A program made the translations under genes and the position numbers. A stretch of DNA of 64,000 nt from Mariniblastus fucicola. GTDB lineage: Bacteria; Planctomycetota; Planctomycetia; Pirellulales; Pirellulaceae. Positions 54,145 through 63,886 of this stretch are shown here, in pieces (the stretch's first letter is position 1; each line of letters opens with the position of its first letter). The stretch covers positions 4,030,001-4,094,000 of the forward strand of contig NZ_CP042912.1 in assembly GCF_008087665.1 (NCBI RefSeq). Reading direction: 5' to 3'. The notes under the pieces were generated by a model. The model did not search any database, was not told where the DNA came from, and was given only the letters and a program-made list of their open reading frames with translations.

Positions 54145-55223
54145 GATTTCACAACCTCGTCTTCCCAACGCTCAACATTGTGGCCGTGGATTTCAGAAAG
54201 GATCGTTTTCACATCCTTGGTCAGTTTCCAGTCCGGATAGTGGTTCTGGAATTTGCTAACGTCGCTGACGTACCAGATGTGATCGCCCATGCGGTTGTCG
54301 TCCGCATAAGTGTATTCCAGCTTGTTGCCGGTGATCTCCTCACACATTTGAATGGCTTCCATCATCGAGCAGTGACTGAAGCGACTGCCGCCGATGTTGT
54401 AGACTTCGCCTTTTCGCGGGTTGCGATAGAAGTGATCGAAGGCTTGAATCAAATCATAGCTATGAATATTGTCGCGAACCTGTTTGCCTTTGTAGCCAAA
54501 GACCGTGTAGGGCCGACCGGTCATGGTGCACTTCATCAAATACGCCAAAAACCCGTGCAGCTGAGTTCCGCTGTGATTCGGCCCGGTCAGACATCCGCCA
54601 CGGAAGGCCGCGGTGTTCATGTCAAAGTACTTGCCGTACTCCTGAACCAGAATGTCGGCGGCAACTTTTGATGCGCCGAACAGGCTGTGCATGCAGCTGT
54701 CGATCGACATGTCTTCCTTGATGCCGTTGTTATATTCGTGCGAAGGATCGATCTCCCATCGCAGCTCTTTCTCCTCAAGTGGCAATCGGTTTGGCGTGTC
54801 GCCGTAAACCTTGTTGGTCGAAGTGAAGATAAAACACGCTTTGGGGCTGCTTTCGCGGCAAGCCTGCAACAGATTTAGCGTCCCGTTCGCATTGACGGTG
54901 AAGTCTTTCTTGGGATCACGAGCTGCCCAATCGTGGGACGGCTGGGCCGCGGTGTGGACGATCAGCTTGATGTCCGAGCTGTACTTTTTGAACAGATTGT
55001 CGATCACTTCATCGTCGCGAATGTCGGCGCTGAGGTGTTCGTAGTTGTCGCCAAGTTCTTTCTCTAGCTGGCTTCGCTGCCAGGCGGTCGATGCTTCGGG
55101 CCCAAAGAACTCGGCACGCATGTCGTTATCGATGCCGATAACCTTGAGCCCCTGAGTGGCGAAATGGCGGCTGGCTTCAGAGCCAATGAGTCCGGCAGAA
55201 CCGGTGACGATTGCAATGCTCAT
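54141..55223 (-). CDS. NAD-dependent nucleotide-sugar epimerase (CDP-paratose/tyvelose epimerase-like)
   Basis: 360 residues. Extended short-chain dehydrogenase. The Rossmann motif is [20 protein letters not shown], and the family motifs [35 protein letters not shown] and [12 protein letters not shown] follow. The usual YxxxK active site appears as [11 protein letters not shown], so the tyrosine is Phe and the Lys is kept. The sugar-binding C-terminal part reads [20 protein letters not shown], then [20 protein letters not shown] and [20 protein letters not shown]. It likely makes an unusual sugar for the polymer built by the coupled WecG/TagA enzyme. ATG 55223 begins the domain; the earlier start (55259) adds nothing conserved. 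Confidence 0.88.
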   Translation of the reverse strand: MSIAIVTGSAGLIGSEASRHFATQGLKVIGIDNDMRAEFFGPEASTAWQRSQLEKELGDNYEHLSADIRDDEVIDNLFKKYSSDIKLIVHTAAQPSHDWAARDPKKDFTVNANGTLNLLQACRESSPKACFIFTSTNKVYGDTPNRLPLEEKELRWEIDPSHEYNNGIKEDMSIDSCMHSLFGASKVAADILVQEYGKYFDMNTAAFRGGCLTGPNHSGTQLHGFLAYLMKCTMTGRPYTVFGYKGKQVRDNIHSYDLIQAFDHFYRNPRKGEVYNIGGSRFSHCSMMEAIQMCEEITGNKLEYTYADDNRMGDHIWYVSDVSKFQNHYPDWKLTKDVKTILSEIHGHNVERWEDEVVKS

Positions 55224-55479
55224 AATTTTGGTGGGAGTGCCGTTGCTGAATGGTGGCAAGAAAAAGAACGCGACCGATCAGAGGACCGTTTGCGACAGTG
55301 GGCCATTCTAGTCCCGTAGCCCGCTTGGTCAACGAAAAGAAAACGCGGCGATCCGATGAATTTCGCGTGAAGGAACGTTTGCGACAGTTCTCACCACAAA
55401 ACAACCCGATGCGTCGAAATCTACCCCTTCAACACATCCGGGAATCAGCTTTACGATCCAATCGAGGTTCCGTCTGGAA

Positions 55480-56697
55480 CTATTCGTAAGAGAACTGATG
55501 GACAGTCGTGTGGGTCATCGTTTGACCAGGCTTCAAAAGCGTGGTTGGGAAATCAGGATGGTTCGGAGTATCCGGATAATGCTGGGACTCAAAACAGATA
55601 GCGCCATGCTTTTCAAAGCCACCGCTGCCCGGTTGTCCGTTGAAATGGTTGGCTGTGTACAGCTGTACGCCCGGTTGAGTCGTAAAGACTGTCATTGTGC
55701 GACCTGATTTCGGATCTCGCACGCTTCCGATAAGAGCCAGCTCATTGGCGGCTGAACGTTTGACGACAAAGCAATGATCATAGCCGTTGGCTCCCGATGG
55801 AGCAGCCTTCATTCCGGCGCTCAGTGGCTTGGCCGTCGAGTAATCGAAGAACGCGTCTCCCTGAGTCTTCAAAATCTTCCCGGTCGGAATCAGAGTCTCG
55901 TCGCACTCCAGAACCTCTTCGCAGGCAAGTTGCAGTTCGTGGTCCATCACTGATCCGGATCCGGCCCCTGCGATATTCCAGTAGTTATGATTGCAAAGGT
56001 TCACGTGAGTCGGCGAATCAGTCGTCGCAGTGAAAACCATCTTCAACTGATTCTTTTCATCGAGCGTGTATTCGGCGACCGCTTTGACTTCGCCCGGATA
56101 TCCTTCATCGCCATCGGGGCTGGTCAATGAAAATCGAACTCCGACAGCGTCATCCGTGCGGATGACTTCGCTGCTCCAGACCTGTTTATCGAACCCGGCA
56201 GCTCCACCATGAAGATGATGAGGCCCGCCGTTTTTGGCCAACGCATACTCCTTGCCGTCGATCGAGAATTTTCCGTCGGCGATTCGATTGCAATATCGCC
56301 CAACCGTGCAGCCAAAGAATGAACTGCAGGCGCTGTAGCCTGCCATGTCGTTGCAGTTAAGCGCTACGTTAACCGTTGCTTCGCCGTCTTTGCCTGGCAC
56401 CTTCATCGCAACGATGGCGGCACCGTAGTCCATCATCTCAAGCGTATAGCCCTGGCTGTTTGTGCAGATAAATTTCTGCACTGGCCGACCATCGGATGTT
56501 TCACCAAAGGGGTGTTTGACGACGTCAAGAATCTGAGGCTCTTGCGTCGATTCCTGGTTTTCAGATAACGAGAACTCTTCGACGTCAGCCACGTCGCTGG
56601 ACCCGTTGTCGGCGTTTGCATTCTTTGGAGCAACGCGGATGAACGCGGTTGCAATGCAACCAAATGTGAACGCAAGTAAAATGATTCCCAATCTCAT
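55480..56697 (-). CDS. galM: secreted galactose mutarotase-like (aldose 1-epimerase) protein
   Basis: 405 residues, longer than cytoplasmic GalM (about 345). An N-terminal hydrophobic segment (RLGIILLAFTFGCIATAFIR) and a polar linker of 45 residues precede the domain. The galactose-mutarotase fold starts near 60. The catalytic pair is present: His in NLCNHNYWNIAG and Glu in ICFESQHYPD. Other signs are MMDYGAAIVAMKVPGKDG, SACSSFFGCTVGRYCNRI and LHGGAAGFDKQVWSSEV. GalM interconverts alpha and beta anomers of hexoses. Export suggests periplasmic sugar processing. The symbol is by family. A single gene, upstream of the epimerase pair on the same strand but 256 bases away, so a shared operon is not clear. 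Confidence 0.9.
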   Translation of the reverse strand: MRLGIILLAFTFGCIATAFIRVAPKNANADNGSSDVADVEEFSLSENQESTQEPQILDVVKHPFGETSDGRPVQKFICTNSQGYTLEMMDYGAAIVAMKVPGKDGEATVNVALNCNDMAGYSACSSFFGCTVGRYCNRIADGKFSIDGKEYALAKNGGPHHLHGGAAGFDKQVWSSEVIRTDDAVGVRFSLTSPDGDEGYPGEVKAVAEYTLDEKNQLKMVFTATTDSPTHVNLCNHNYWNIAGAGSGSVMDHELQLACEEVLECDETLIPTGKILKTQGDAFFDYSTAKPLSAGMKAAPSGANGYDHCFVVKRSAANELALIGSVRDPKSGRTMTVFTTQPGVQLYTANHFNGQPGSGGFEKHGAICFESQHYPDTPNHPDFPTTLLKPGQTMTHTTVHQFSYE

Positions 56698-56913
56698 GGT
56701 GTCCCTCAGAGCATCCTGGTGGAATGTGGCAGAGACGTCTCAAATCTCGATGCCGGGGGCGACGGCAAGCCACTCGTTGGCTGCCGTGAAGTTGGGCCGC
56801 ATTATGTCGATGACTGGACCTAAAGGCAATAACCGAACGGTTTTCCTCGTAAAATCCGGGTTACTTTGGGAGGTCTCCGCGATTTTTGACGACGTCAGTT
56901 CCGATTTTGCATG

Positions 56914-56946
56914 AAAAAAGCCCTCGAAAGCAAGGCCTCCGAGAGC
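56914..56946 (-). terminator. Rho-independent terminator after the DUF11 gene
   Basis: On the minus strand a stem GCTCTCG (56946-56940) pairs with CGAGGGC (56926-56920, one G-T pair) and is followed by six T (56919-56914). The stop codon of the DUF11-repeat gene is 25 bases away. Confidence 0.8.
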
Positions 56947-56971
56947 TCAATTTTTCAGATGGCTGGATCCA

Positions 56972-59224
56972 TTAACGTTTGAATTCGTTGGATGCAGCAG
57001 CCTGGTTGGCGGTCGCTGTTTCACGATTGGACTCAACATCGAACTCGTCGCCAAAGAACTTGGTCGTGCCTTCCGCGACTTCTCGAGAATCAGATTCGTC
57101 GCAAGAAAGGAAAGCCCGGAACACGTGCGTGCCTCGCTTGTTCGCGATCGCAGTGATCTTGAAAGTCATCGACTGCCCCGGATCGATTTGAGCGATCGGA
57201 GCAAAAATCACCTGGCCCGGAACGATGCGGTTTTGCAGTCCCGTCGCCTTGCTCGGTTCGATGCCTTCAGAGAACTGCATCAGCAACTCGACGCCTTTGG
57301 CCGATCGGCTTCCGCGGTTCTGAACGGAAATCTGATAGTCGGTTTCTTCGCCTGTTGGCAATGGTCCTTTAGGGTCTTGCACTGTCAGCACGAGGTCAGC
57401 AATGGTTTCGACCGCGGTAACGCATGCCGCTGCTGCCGTGGCGACTTTCGTTGGGTCATCTTTGTGGCGGACGCCGGCTTCAAATTGAAGATCGCCGCTT
57501 CCAACGAGCTCACAATCAATCTCGAATGTTTTGCTCTGGTTGGGATCAAGCGATCCGATCTGCCAGAGAATTCCTCCGTCCGATGTCTTGGCACCATCGA
57601 TTCCGCCCAGGTAGTTGGCACCTTGAGGGAATGCGATCGCAGTTTCCAGGCTGTTGCCCGCAGCGTCACCATTGTTGGTCACGGTGACTTTGTAACGCCC
57701 CATGGTACCGGAATATTTCAAAGCCGGACCTTCGATCGTGATTCCAAGGACGGCTCGTCGAACGACGACATCCTGAGACGCGTCAGTCGCAAGGTTTCCG
57801 TCGGCAGAGGCGTTCGTGGTCAAAGTCAACTGGCCAGCAGTGCGTGCGGCAAGTTCGATATCGAAAGTTGATTCTTTTCCAGCAGGAATGTTTCCAATCG
57901 CCGCGCGGTCTCCGCCGAATTCTTCGGGAAGCATCACGACGACGTTCTCAGCCATTCCCGTTCCCGGGTTGCGAACGGTGACCGTGTAGACAGCCGTTTC
58001 GCCAAAGAGAACTTCTCCCGGACCCGACATCATCATTTCCAAACGTGGCTCGGTGACCTGAATGTCTACTGAACCCATGCGAGGAACCAAAGTCCACTCG
58101 ACGGACAGTCCGAAGCCTTGAGCTTTTCGTGGCACGGCAACTACGGTCGCAGTGTGCTTCTGTCCGGCAGGAATTCGATCAATTGTCCACAGGATACGAG
58201 CCTGTTCCTGACCGCCAGTGATTTCTTTTTTGCCCGTTGTCAGGTTGGTGTTTTGTACATCAACCCACTCAGGAACATTGATTCCAACCAAAACGTTTTC
58301 CGCATCGGTGCGGCTGTTGTTGTTGACTTCGACCCGGAAAGAAGCTGGCTTGTTAAGCCCGATGGTTTGTGGACCGAAGGTTTCGACTTCGATTCCAGGA
58401 GCGTTGAGCGACATCGTGGCTTTGTCTTTGTTTTGCTCAAGCGATTCAACCTGACGTGAGACAGGACGGACATTCCGGTCGATCATTCGTTGAGTCGGTT
58501 TGTACTTCGGAGCTGATTCCTGATTCACGACGGCAGGCTTCGCGGCGAAATCGCTGGACTTTTTCGCGGCGGCAGGACGCGGATTGGCAGCCGTTTGCTT
58601 CGCCGCCGGTTTTGGCGTCGACGTCGGTCGTGCTGGTGGCTTGAACTCACTGACTTGCGGCTGGGCCATTCTGTTTTGACTTGTCGCGAGCGGCTCTGTT
58701 TTGACCTGCGTTGGAGGTGCCGTTTTTGGAGCGTTCATCGGAGCACGCAACGGTGAGCCAACGATCGGGCTGACATCGGGGCCGTCCGTTCTCATTTGAT
58801 TGACCTGTGAGGCAAATCGCTCAACCGAAGACGCCGACGCAGATCGTGCTGCGGAGAATCCGTTGGCGGCCTGGTTGGCCATGCTGGAAGGTGCTCCCGC
58901 AAGAACAGCAGGAACGGCTGGTTCCTGAGTTGCGGCCGGTTGCTGGTAACTGGTTTGTGCGATCGTGCCTGGCTGGTTGCTCCACTGAGACAACGACTGA
59001 TCGCTGAGGCTGCGACGCAACTTTTGAGTCCCCGGCAGTCGACGTGCTTCACCTGGTGCGATATGTACCGAAGGCGGCGCGGTTTGTGCCTGAGCCGGTT
59101 CGTAACGCTGCGAAGGCGGCACGACCTGTTGTTGATCTTGGGCGAGCAGTGAGTCAGCGGAGATTGCGATGAGCAACGTCAGCACTGACCATGAGACGAT
59201 TTTGGAGATACGTTGAGCTAGCAT
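56972..59224 (-). CDS. exported DUF11/CARDB-type repeat protein
   Basis: 750 residues. The signal peptide (MLAQRISKIVSWSVLTLLIA then ISADSLLAQDQQ) is followed by a long low-complexity Pro/Ala/Gln/Ser/Lys region (about 30-260). Four immunoglobulin-like DUF11/CARDB repeats come after about 270, with units such as KPASFRVEVNNNSRTDAENV, TAVYTVTVRNPGTGMAENVV, MGRYKVTVTNNGDAAGNSLE and ETDYQISVQNRGSRSAKGVE. DUF11 repeats are surface or adhesion modules. The C-terminus is short and Ala-rich with no anchor signal recognised. ATG 59224 begins the signal peptide and is chosen over 59260. A terminator follows. Confidence 0.85.
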   Translation of the reverse strand: MLAQRISKIVSWSVLTLLIAISADSLLAQDQQQVVPPSQRYEPAQAQTAPPSVHIAPGEARRLPGTQKLRRSLSDQSLSQWSNQPGTIAQTSYQQPAATQEPAVPAVLAGAPSSMANQAANGFSAARSASASSVERFASQVNQMRTDGPDVSPIVGSPLRAPMNAPKTAPPTQVKTEPLATSQNRMAQPQVSEFKPPARPTSTPKPAAKQTAANPRPAAAKKSSDFAAKPAVVNQESAPKYKPTQRMIDRNVRPVSRQVESLEQNKDKATMSLNAPGIEVETFGPQTIGLNKPASFRVEVNNNSRTDAENVLVGINVPEWVDVQNTNLTTGKKEITGGQEQARILWTIDRIPAGQKHTATVVAVPRKAQGFGLSVEWTLVPRMGSVDIQVTEPRLEMMMSGPGEVLFGETAVYTVTVRNPGTGMAENVVVMLPEEFGGDRAAIGNIPAGKESTFDIELAARTAGQLTLTTNASADGNLATDASQDVVVRRAVLGITIEGPALKYSGTMGRYKVTVTNNGDAAGNSLETAIAFPQGANYLGGIDGAKTSDGGILWQIGSLDPNQSKTFEIDCELVGSGDLQFEAGVRHKDDPTKVATAAAACVTAVETIADLVLTVQDPKGPLPTGEETDYQISVQNRGSRSAKGVELLMQFSEGIEPSKATGLQNRIVPGQVIFAPIAQIDPGQSMTFKITAIANKRGTHVFRAFLSCDESDSREVAEGTTKFFGDEFDVESNRETATANQAAASNEFKR

Positions 59225-59506
59225 GACTTCCTGCCTTGGAATTCGAGTTTGTCCGTCCATGGATCATCGAGTTTAACGATTGCGCGGGATTAGCAAATTT
59301 CGGAAACTTTTCCGATTTACCAAACTTTGTGCTTTAAGCCAGCATCTCAAAAATCGCTCTGGCACCGCGAACCAGAACTCTATTAGCGGAATGCTTGCTG
59401 CAAGACAATCGCGATTCTGACCGTTGCGGTTTCCCAGATCACGATCCTTGGGCCAGCGAAGCCAAGAAGTTTGCGTCGGCTTGCGGCGAAGCTTTTCGAT
59501 CACCAA

Positions 59507-61084
59507 CTATTCCGTGTCCAGAACAACCCATGTTTTTGATACCAGGTCGTGCAAGCTGCGGCCGTGGTGGTAGAGCATCATGACTCCGATATCGAGCAGC
59601 GTGAAGACGACAGCGGAAGTCAGCACGAGGTTGGCGGCGAAGTCTGCCCAGCCGCCGGTTTCGGACGAAACGTTGGCCAACGTGATAAACCACATCACAA
59701 TCATTCGCATCAGACTACGCGTGCCCATACGTTGACCTGTGACGGTAAGTCCATGTTCGTTGACGACCCGAACGTGCATCAGTTTTCTGCCAGGTGACTG
59801 TTTCCAAAACATGACCAAAGTCGTGTAAGCCACAATCGCGCCGAACTCGAACAGCAGCAAGATGATGGCGGTCAAAGTGCTCTGCGAAAGGTATTCTTCG
59901 ACCGCCGGCATGCCTCTGAGAATCTGAAATGGAGCGATCAACAATCCGACCAAAGTACAGTCGATCGCCGCAGCAACCAGACGCGGAACTCGCTTGGCCG
60001 GAATCGGAGCCGCTGGTTCGATTTGTTCGAGCGCTTCTTCGACTGCTGCCCAGGAACTGAATCGATCAGCAGGATCTTTGGCCAGCAATCGACTCAGCAC
60101 TTCTTGCCAGCCTTTCGCCAAATGCTCTGGCCATGGATTCGGAAATTCAACCGGCGCCTGTTGATGACAGTCCAACCATTGCTCGACGGTCCGCCCGGAA
60201 ACGGTGACTGGCAAACGTCCAAACGTCATCTCGAACAAGGTCACTCCGAGAGCGTACATGTCGGACTGGATCGACGGCGTATCGCCTTGCATCAGCTCGG
60301 GTGCCAGATAATTTGGCGTCCCACCGACGGATTTTTTCTCCGCTTTGGATACACGACGAGCCATTCCAAAGTCAGAAAGCTTGGCAATCCCGTTCTGCTG
60401 CAGCATTATGTTCGACGGTTTGATGTCGCCATGAATGATGTCGAGCTCGTGCGAGAATTTCAGCGCAGAAGTCATCTGGCTGGCGATCGAGTGCAGCTGT
60501 GAGTAAGGCATCGGGCCATCTTCGACCAGCTCGGCGACCGTTTTTCCGATGATCAGCTCCATCGCCAGAAACGGGGCTTCCTCGTGTTTGCCGACATAGT
60601 AAATCGTGACGATGTTGGGATGCGTGACACGCGCTTGCGAAACGGCTTCCTGCAACAGCATTTCAATGTCACCGTCGGAGCTACTTTCCTTTGTCGCGTC
60701 GACTCCCGAACGAAGAATTTTTACGGCCACGTATCGCCGCAGCGAAGTATCCAGCGCCCGGAAGACGTGTCCCATGCCTCCGGTACCCAACGGATCGATG
60801 ATCTTGAAGTGACCGAATTCGCGACCGACCATCGCGGCTTCGAGCTTGGCGGCTTCGACCGGATCGGTCTCCAACTTTGAATTCTCAAAATACAACGTGC
60901 CGCCGCAGGCTGGTCCTGTCGGCAGCGTTCCCAGCGTCATCGTCGTCGCCAGATCGTGGTTCAACAGTTTGGGCGAAACAACGTGGCCGCATTCCTGGCA
61001 CTGTCCACCGATGTCTTCGATCAGCTCCATTTGGTGCCCGCAGCTACACTGGTAGAGCACTCGCGTGTTTTCGGATTCGGCCAT
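59507..61084 (-). CDS. Ser/Thr protein kinase with zinc-ribbon N-terminus and RDD-type membrane domain
   Basis: 525 residues. The N-terminus has a zinc ribbon (LYQCSCGHQMELIEDIGGQC then QECGHVVSP). A Hanks-type kinase domain starts near 95: GTGGMGHVFRALDTSLRRYV, VAVKIL with the catalytic Lys, LAMELIIGKTVAELVEDG, the catalytic loop IIHGDIKPSNIMLQ (HGD in place of HRD), LSDFGMARRVSKAEKK, GTPNYLAPELMQGDTPSIQS and DMYALGVTLFEMTFGRLP. After about 375 a C-terminal RDD-like membrane domain has about four hydrophobic segments (VAAAIDCTLVGLLIAPFQIL, AIILLLFEFGAIVAYTTLVM). It is thus membrane-anchored at its C-terminus. The FHA phosphatase near 0.3-2 kb is a possible opponent in principle, but 57 kb away. 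ATG 61084 is chosen. uvrA is divergent, 176 bases away. Confidence 0.9.
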   Translation of the reverse strand: MAESENTRVLYQCSCGHQMELIEDIGGQCQECGHVVSPKLLNHDLATTMTLGTLPTGPACGGTLYFENSKLETDPVEAAKLEAAMVGREFGHFKIIDPLGTGGMGHVFRALDTSLRRYVAVKILRSGVDATKESSSDGDIEMLLQEAVSQARVTHPNIVTIYYVGKHEEAPFLAMELIIGKTVAELVEDGPMPYSQLHSIASQMTSALKFSHELDIIHGDIKPSNIMLQQNGIAKLSDFGMARRVSKAEKKSVGGTPNYLAPELMQGDTPSIQSDMYALGVTLFEMTFGRLPVTVSGRTVEQWLDCHQQAPVEFPNPWPEHLAKGWQEVLSRLLAKDPADRFSSWAAVEEALEQIEPAAPIPAKRVPRLVAAAIDCTLVGLLIAPFQILRGMPAVEEYLSQSTLTAIILLLFEFGAIVAYTTLVMFWKQSPGRKLMHVRVVNEHGLTVTGQRMGTRSLMRMIVMWFITLANVSSETGGWADFAANLVLTSAVVFTLLDIGVMMLYHHGRSLHDLVSKTWVVLDTE

Positions 61085-61260
61085 CGAGCGGACAATGAAA
61101 ATGAACTGGATCGGCGCGAAGTTTCCTCGGCCTCGAGATGATGACCGATATCTTATCATCTCGCGTCATTTTTGCCGGGGAGCAGAGCTCATTTTCTCAT
61201 TTGCTCTGCTGACGCGAGAGTTGCGAAAATTTGCTAGGATTCTCGCCCGGAGAATTCTGA

Positions 61261-63777
61261 ATGCCCAATGCAAATATTGAACTGACTCACGTTCGAGTCA
61301 ACAACCTGAAAGAACTGTGCTTGACCATCCCGCACGGGCAGTGGCTTTCGCTGTGCGGACTTAGTGGCAGTGGCAAATCGAGCCTTGCCTTCGACACGCT
61401 CTACGCCGAAGGCCAGCGGCGATACATGGAAGCGCTTTCAGTAAAGACGCGACAGTTCGTGCAGCAGCTGAATCGTCCGGAAGCAGATCATATCTCGGGC
61501 TTGCCTCCCGCGATCGCAATCCGGGCTCCGAAAGGTACGCCTGGCCCTCGGACCACGCTGGCTTCAGCCTCCGAAATCGATCCGATGTTGCGTTTGTTGT
61601 TTGCAAAAGTCGCCGATTCGTTTTGCCCGAATTGTGGTCGCCCCGTTTCTCGCGACACGCCTCAATCGGTTGCCGATTGGCTATTGGAATCCGAAGCAGG
61701 TCACCGCGCGGTGATCGCCTGGCCTGTCGCACTCGACGCAGACCTCGTCGAAGTCTTCGCGGACGCGATCAGAGAAGGATTCGTTCGCGCGATCGTCGGA
61801 GGAAAGTTCGTTGACCTGGAAAACCTGAGCGGCATTTCGCTGCCGAACGGGTCCAGTTCCGTTTACATCGTGGTCGATCGTGTCAAAACCGGCGACGCAA
61901 ATCCGCAGCGGATCACGGAATCGCTCGAGTCCACTTTCTTTTGCGGCAGTGGCATGGCGACGGTGTTCATCCAGAGTGAAGCGGGAAATCAGGAAATCGA
62001 TGGCACGAACTACGAGCAGCATTCTTTCTCCACCGAAGCCGCTTGCGCGAATTGCGACATTACGTTACCGGTCCTCGAACCGCGATTGTTTTCTACTTCG
62101 AATCCGCAATCCGCGTGTGCGACTTGCAAAGGCACCGGCTTACTCCGTGACACGCTCGAACCCTGCCACGCCTGCGCGGCGACGCGATTTCAAACGCTGC
62201 CTCTTGCGTTTCGTGTCGGCGGCAAGAATTTTGCTCAAATCTGTTCGCTGAGCGTTTCGCAGACGATTGATTTTCTGGAATCGCTTCGGCTTTCAGAAAT
62301 GAAACAGCAAACCGTCGCTTCGGTCATCGAACAGATGAAAACGCGGCTTGGATATCTGCAGGAAACGGGACTGGGCTACCTCACTCTCGATCGATCACTG
62401 CGAACGCTCAGTTCCGGCGAAGCCCAACGTGTGCTGCTGACAACCGTGCTTGGCACGACTTTGGTCAATGTGCTGTTCGTGCTGGACGAACCCTCAATCG
62501 GGCTGCATTCGCAGGACGTTGAGCGTCTTGTTCGTTCGATCGGCGACCTGCATTCTCGTGGCAATACGGTTGTCGTGGTGGATCATGAGCCCGACGTGAT
62601 TCGCGCTGCGGAGCGGATTGTGGAGATTGGTCCCGGCGCGGGCGGAGAAGGCGGTGAAGTTGTTTTCGATGGCAATCTGGACGAGATTCTGGTTGATGAG
62701 AAATCGTTGACCGGACAGTATCTTTCGCGGCGGCGCGGGCAAAGCGCTGGCCAGGAAAACCGTCGCAAGTCACATCGGTTTATGAAACTGATCGGAGCCA
62801 GCGGCAACAATCTGAAGAACATCAACATCGAGTTTCCGCTGGGCGTTTTGTGTGCAGTGACCGGAGTCAGCGGCGCGGGGAAAACGTCGCTGGTGCAGAA
62901 CACGCTGTTCGGCGCGGTCAGCAAAAAGTTCGACACCGATATCGCGGGCACACTGCCGTACGAAGAAATCCACGGTGCCGATTGGGTTAGCGAAGTCGTG
63001 CTGGTCGATGCGTCACCGATTGGAAAGTCTTCACGCAGCAACCCGGTGACTTACGTCAAAGCGTTTTCCGAGATCAGAAATTGCTTTGCGGAAACGCCGG
63101 ACGCTAACAAGCGAAACTTTGGGCCAGGCAAGTTCAGTTTCAATGTTGCTGGCGGACGCTGTGAAAAATGTCGCGGCGACGGACAGCTTTCGTTGAACAT
63201 GCAGTTCATGGCGGACTTGTGGGTGACCTGCGATCAGTGCAGCGGCACGCGATATCGGGAAGACGTTCTTGCAGTTCGATATCGCGATCGAAACATTGCT
63301 CAGGTTTTGGCGATGACGGTTCGCCAAGCGTTTCCTTTCTTCCGCGGCCATCCGGCGGTGCAGACAAAACTGAAAGCGCTGATCGATGTTGGTTTGGAAT
63401 ACATTCAGCTTGGCCAGGCCGCAAACACGCTCTCCTCGGGCGAATCGCAGAGATTAAAACTGGCTCACTATTTAAACACGGCCAAGAACCGGAGAGTGTT
63501 GTTCATCATGGATCAGCCGACGACGGGCTTGCATCCGCACGACATCATTCGATTGCTGGATTGCTTCAACAGCCTGATCTCAGTCGGGCATTCGATGATT
63601 GTGGTGGAACACAATTTGAACTTCATCAAGCACGCGGACTGGATCGTCGATCTTGGTCCGGGAGCAGCAGAGCAGGGCGGTACGGTTGTGGCGACCGGGA
63701 CGCCGGAGCAGGTCTCTGCAAATGAAGCTTCCGTTACGGGTCAATATTTGCGAGAAGTCATCGCGGCGAGTGGGTAG
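61261..63777 (+). CDS. uvrA: divergent UvrA-family ABC ATPase (paralogue type)
   Basis: 838 residues, about 100 shorter than canonical UvrA. Two ABC modules each with Walker A (GLSGSGKS at 33-40; GVSGAGKT at 535-542) and signature LSSGE at 383-387 and 724-728, in place of the usual LSGGE. Zinc-binding pairs are Cys262/265 with 286/289 and Cys634/637 with 657/660; Cys122/125 and 302/305 also form pairs. Walker B of NBD1 is LFVLDEPSIGLH, but NBD2 reads LFIMDQPTTGLH, with Gln752 in place of the catalytic Glu. UvrA finds damaged DNA and loads UvrB. This copy may be a regulatory or specialised paralogue. ATG has GGAG eight bases upstream. The symbol is by family, with the canonical copy expected elsewhere. 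Confidence 0.9.
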   Translation: MPNANIELTHVRVNNLKELCLTIPHGQWLSLCGLSGSGKSSLAFDTLYAEGQRRYMEALSVKTRQFVQQLNRPEADHISGLPPAIAIRAPKGTPGPRTTLASASEIDPMLRLLFAKVADSFCPNCGRPVSRDTPQSVADWLLESEAGHRAVIAWPVALDADLVEVFADAIREGFVRAIVGGKFVDLENLSGISLPNGSSSVYIVVDRVKTGDANPQRITESLESTFFCGSGMATVFIQSEAGNQEIDGTNYEQHSFSTEAACANCDITLPVLEPRLFSTSNPQSACATCKGTGLLRDTLEPCHACAATRFQTLPLAFRVGGKNFAQICSLSVSQTIDFLESLRLSEMKQQTVASVIEQMKTRLGYLQETGLGYLTLDRSLRTLSSGEAQRVLLTTVLGTTLVNVLFVLDEPSIGLHSQDVERLVRSIGDLHSRGNTVVVVDHEPDVIRAAERIVEIGPGAGGEGGEVVFDGNLDEILVDEKSLTGQYLSRRRGQSAGQENRRKSHRFMKLIGASGNNLKNINIEFPLGVLCAVTGVSGAGKTSLVQNTLFGAVSKKFDTDIAGTLPYEEIHGADWVSEVVLVDASPIGKSSRSNPVTYVKAFSEIRNCFAETPDANKRNFGPGKFSFNVAGGRCEKCRGDGQLSLNMQFMADLWVTCDQCSGTRYREDVLAVRYRDRNIAQVLAMTVRQAFPFFRGHPAVQTKLKALIDVGLEYIQLGQAANTLSSGESQRLKLAHYLNTAKNRRVLFIMDQPTTGLHPHDIIRLLDCFNSLISVGHSMIVVEHNLNFIKHADWIVDLGPGAAEQGGTVVATGTPEQVSANEASVTGQYLREVIAASG

Positions 63778-63886
63778 AGTTTGTACGTAGTGCAGGGCCC
63801 TTCGACCTGGTCAAACTACCAGCTTTTATTCACACCACCCCAACCGTGATAGCATTTAGGACACAGTTCCGAAAAAGAGAGACACC

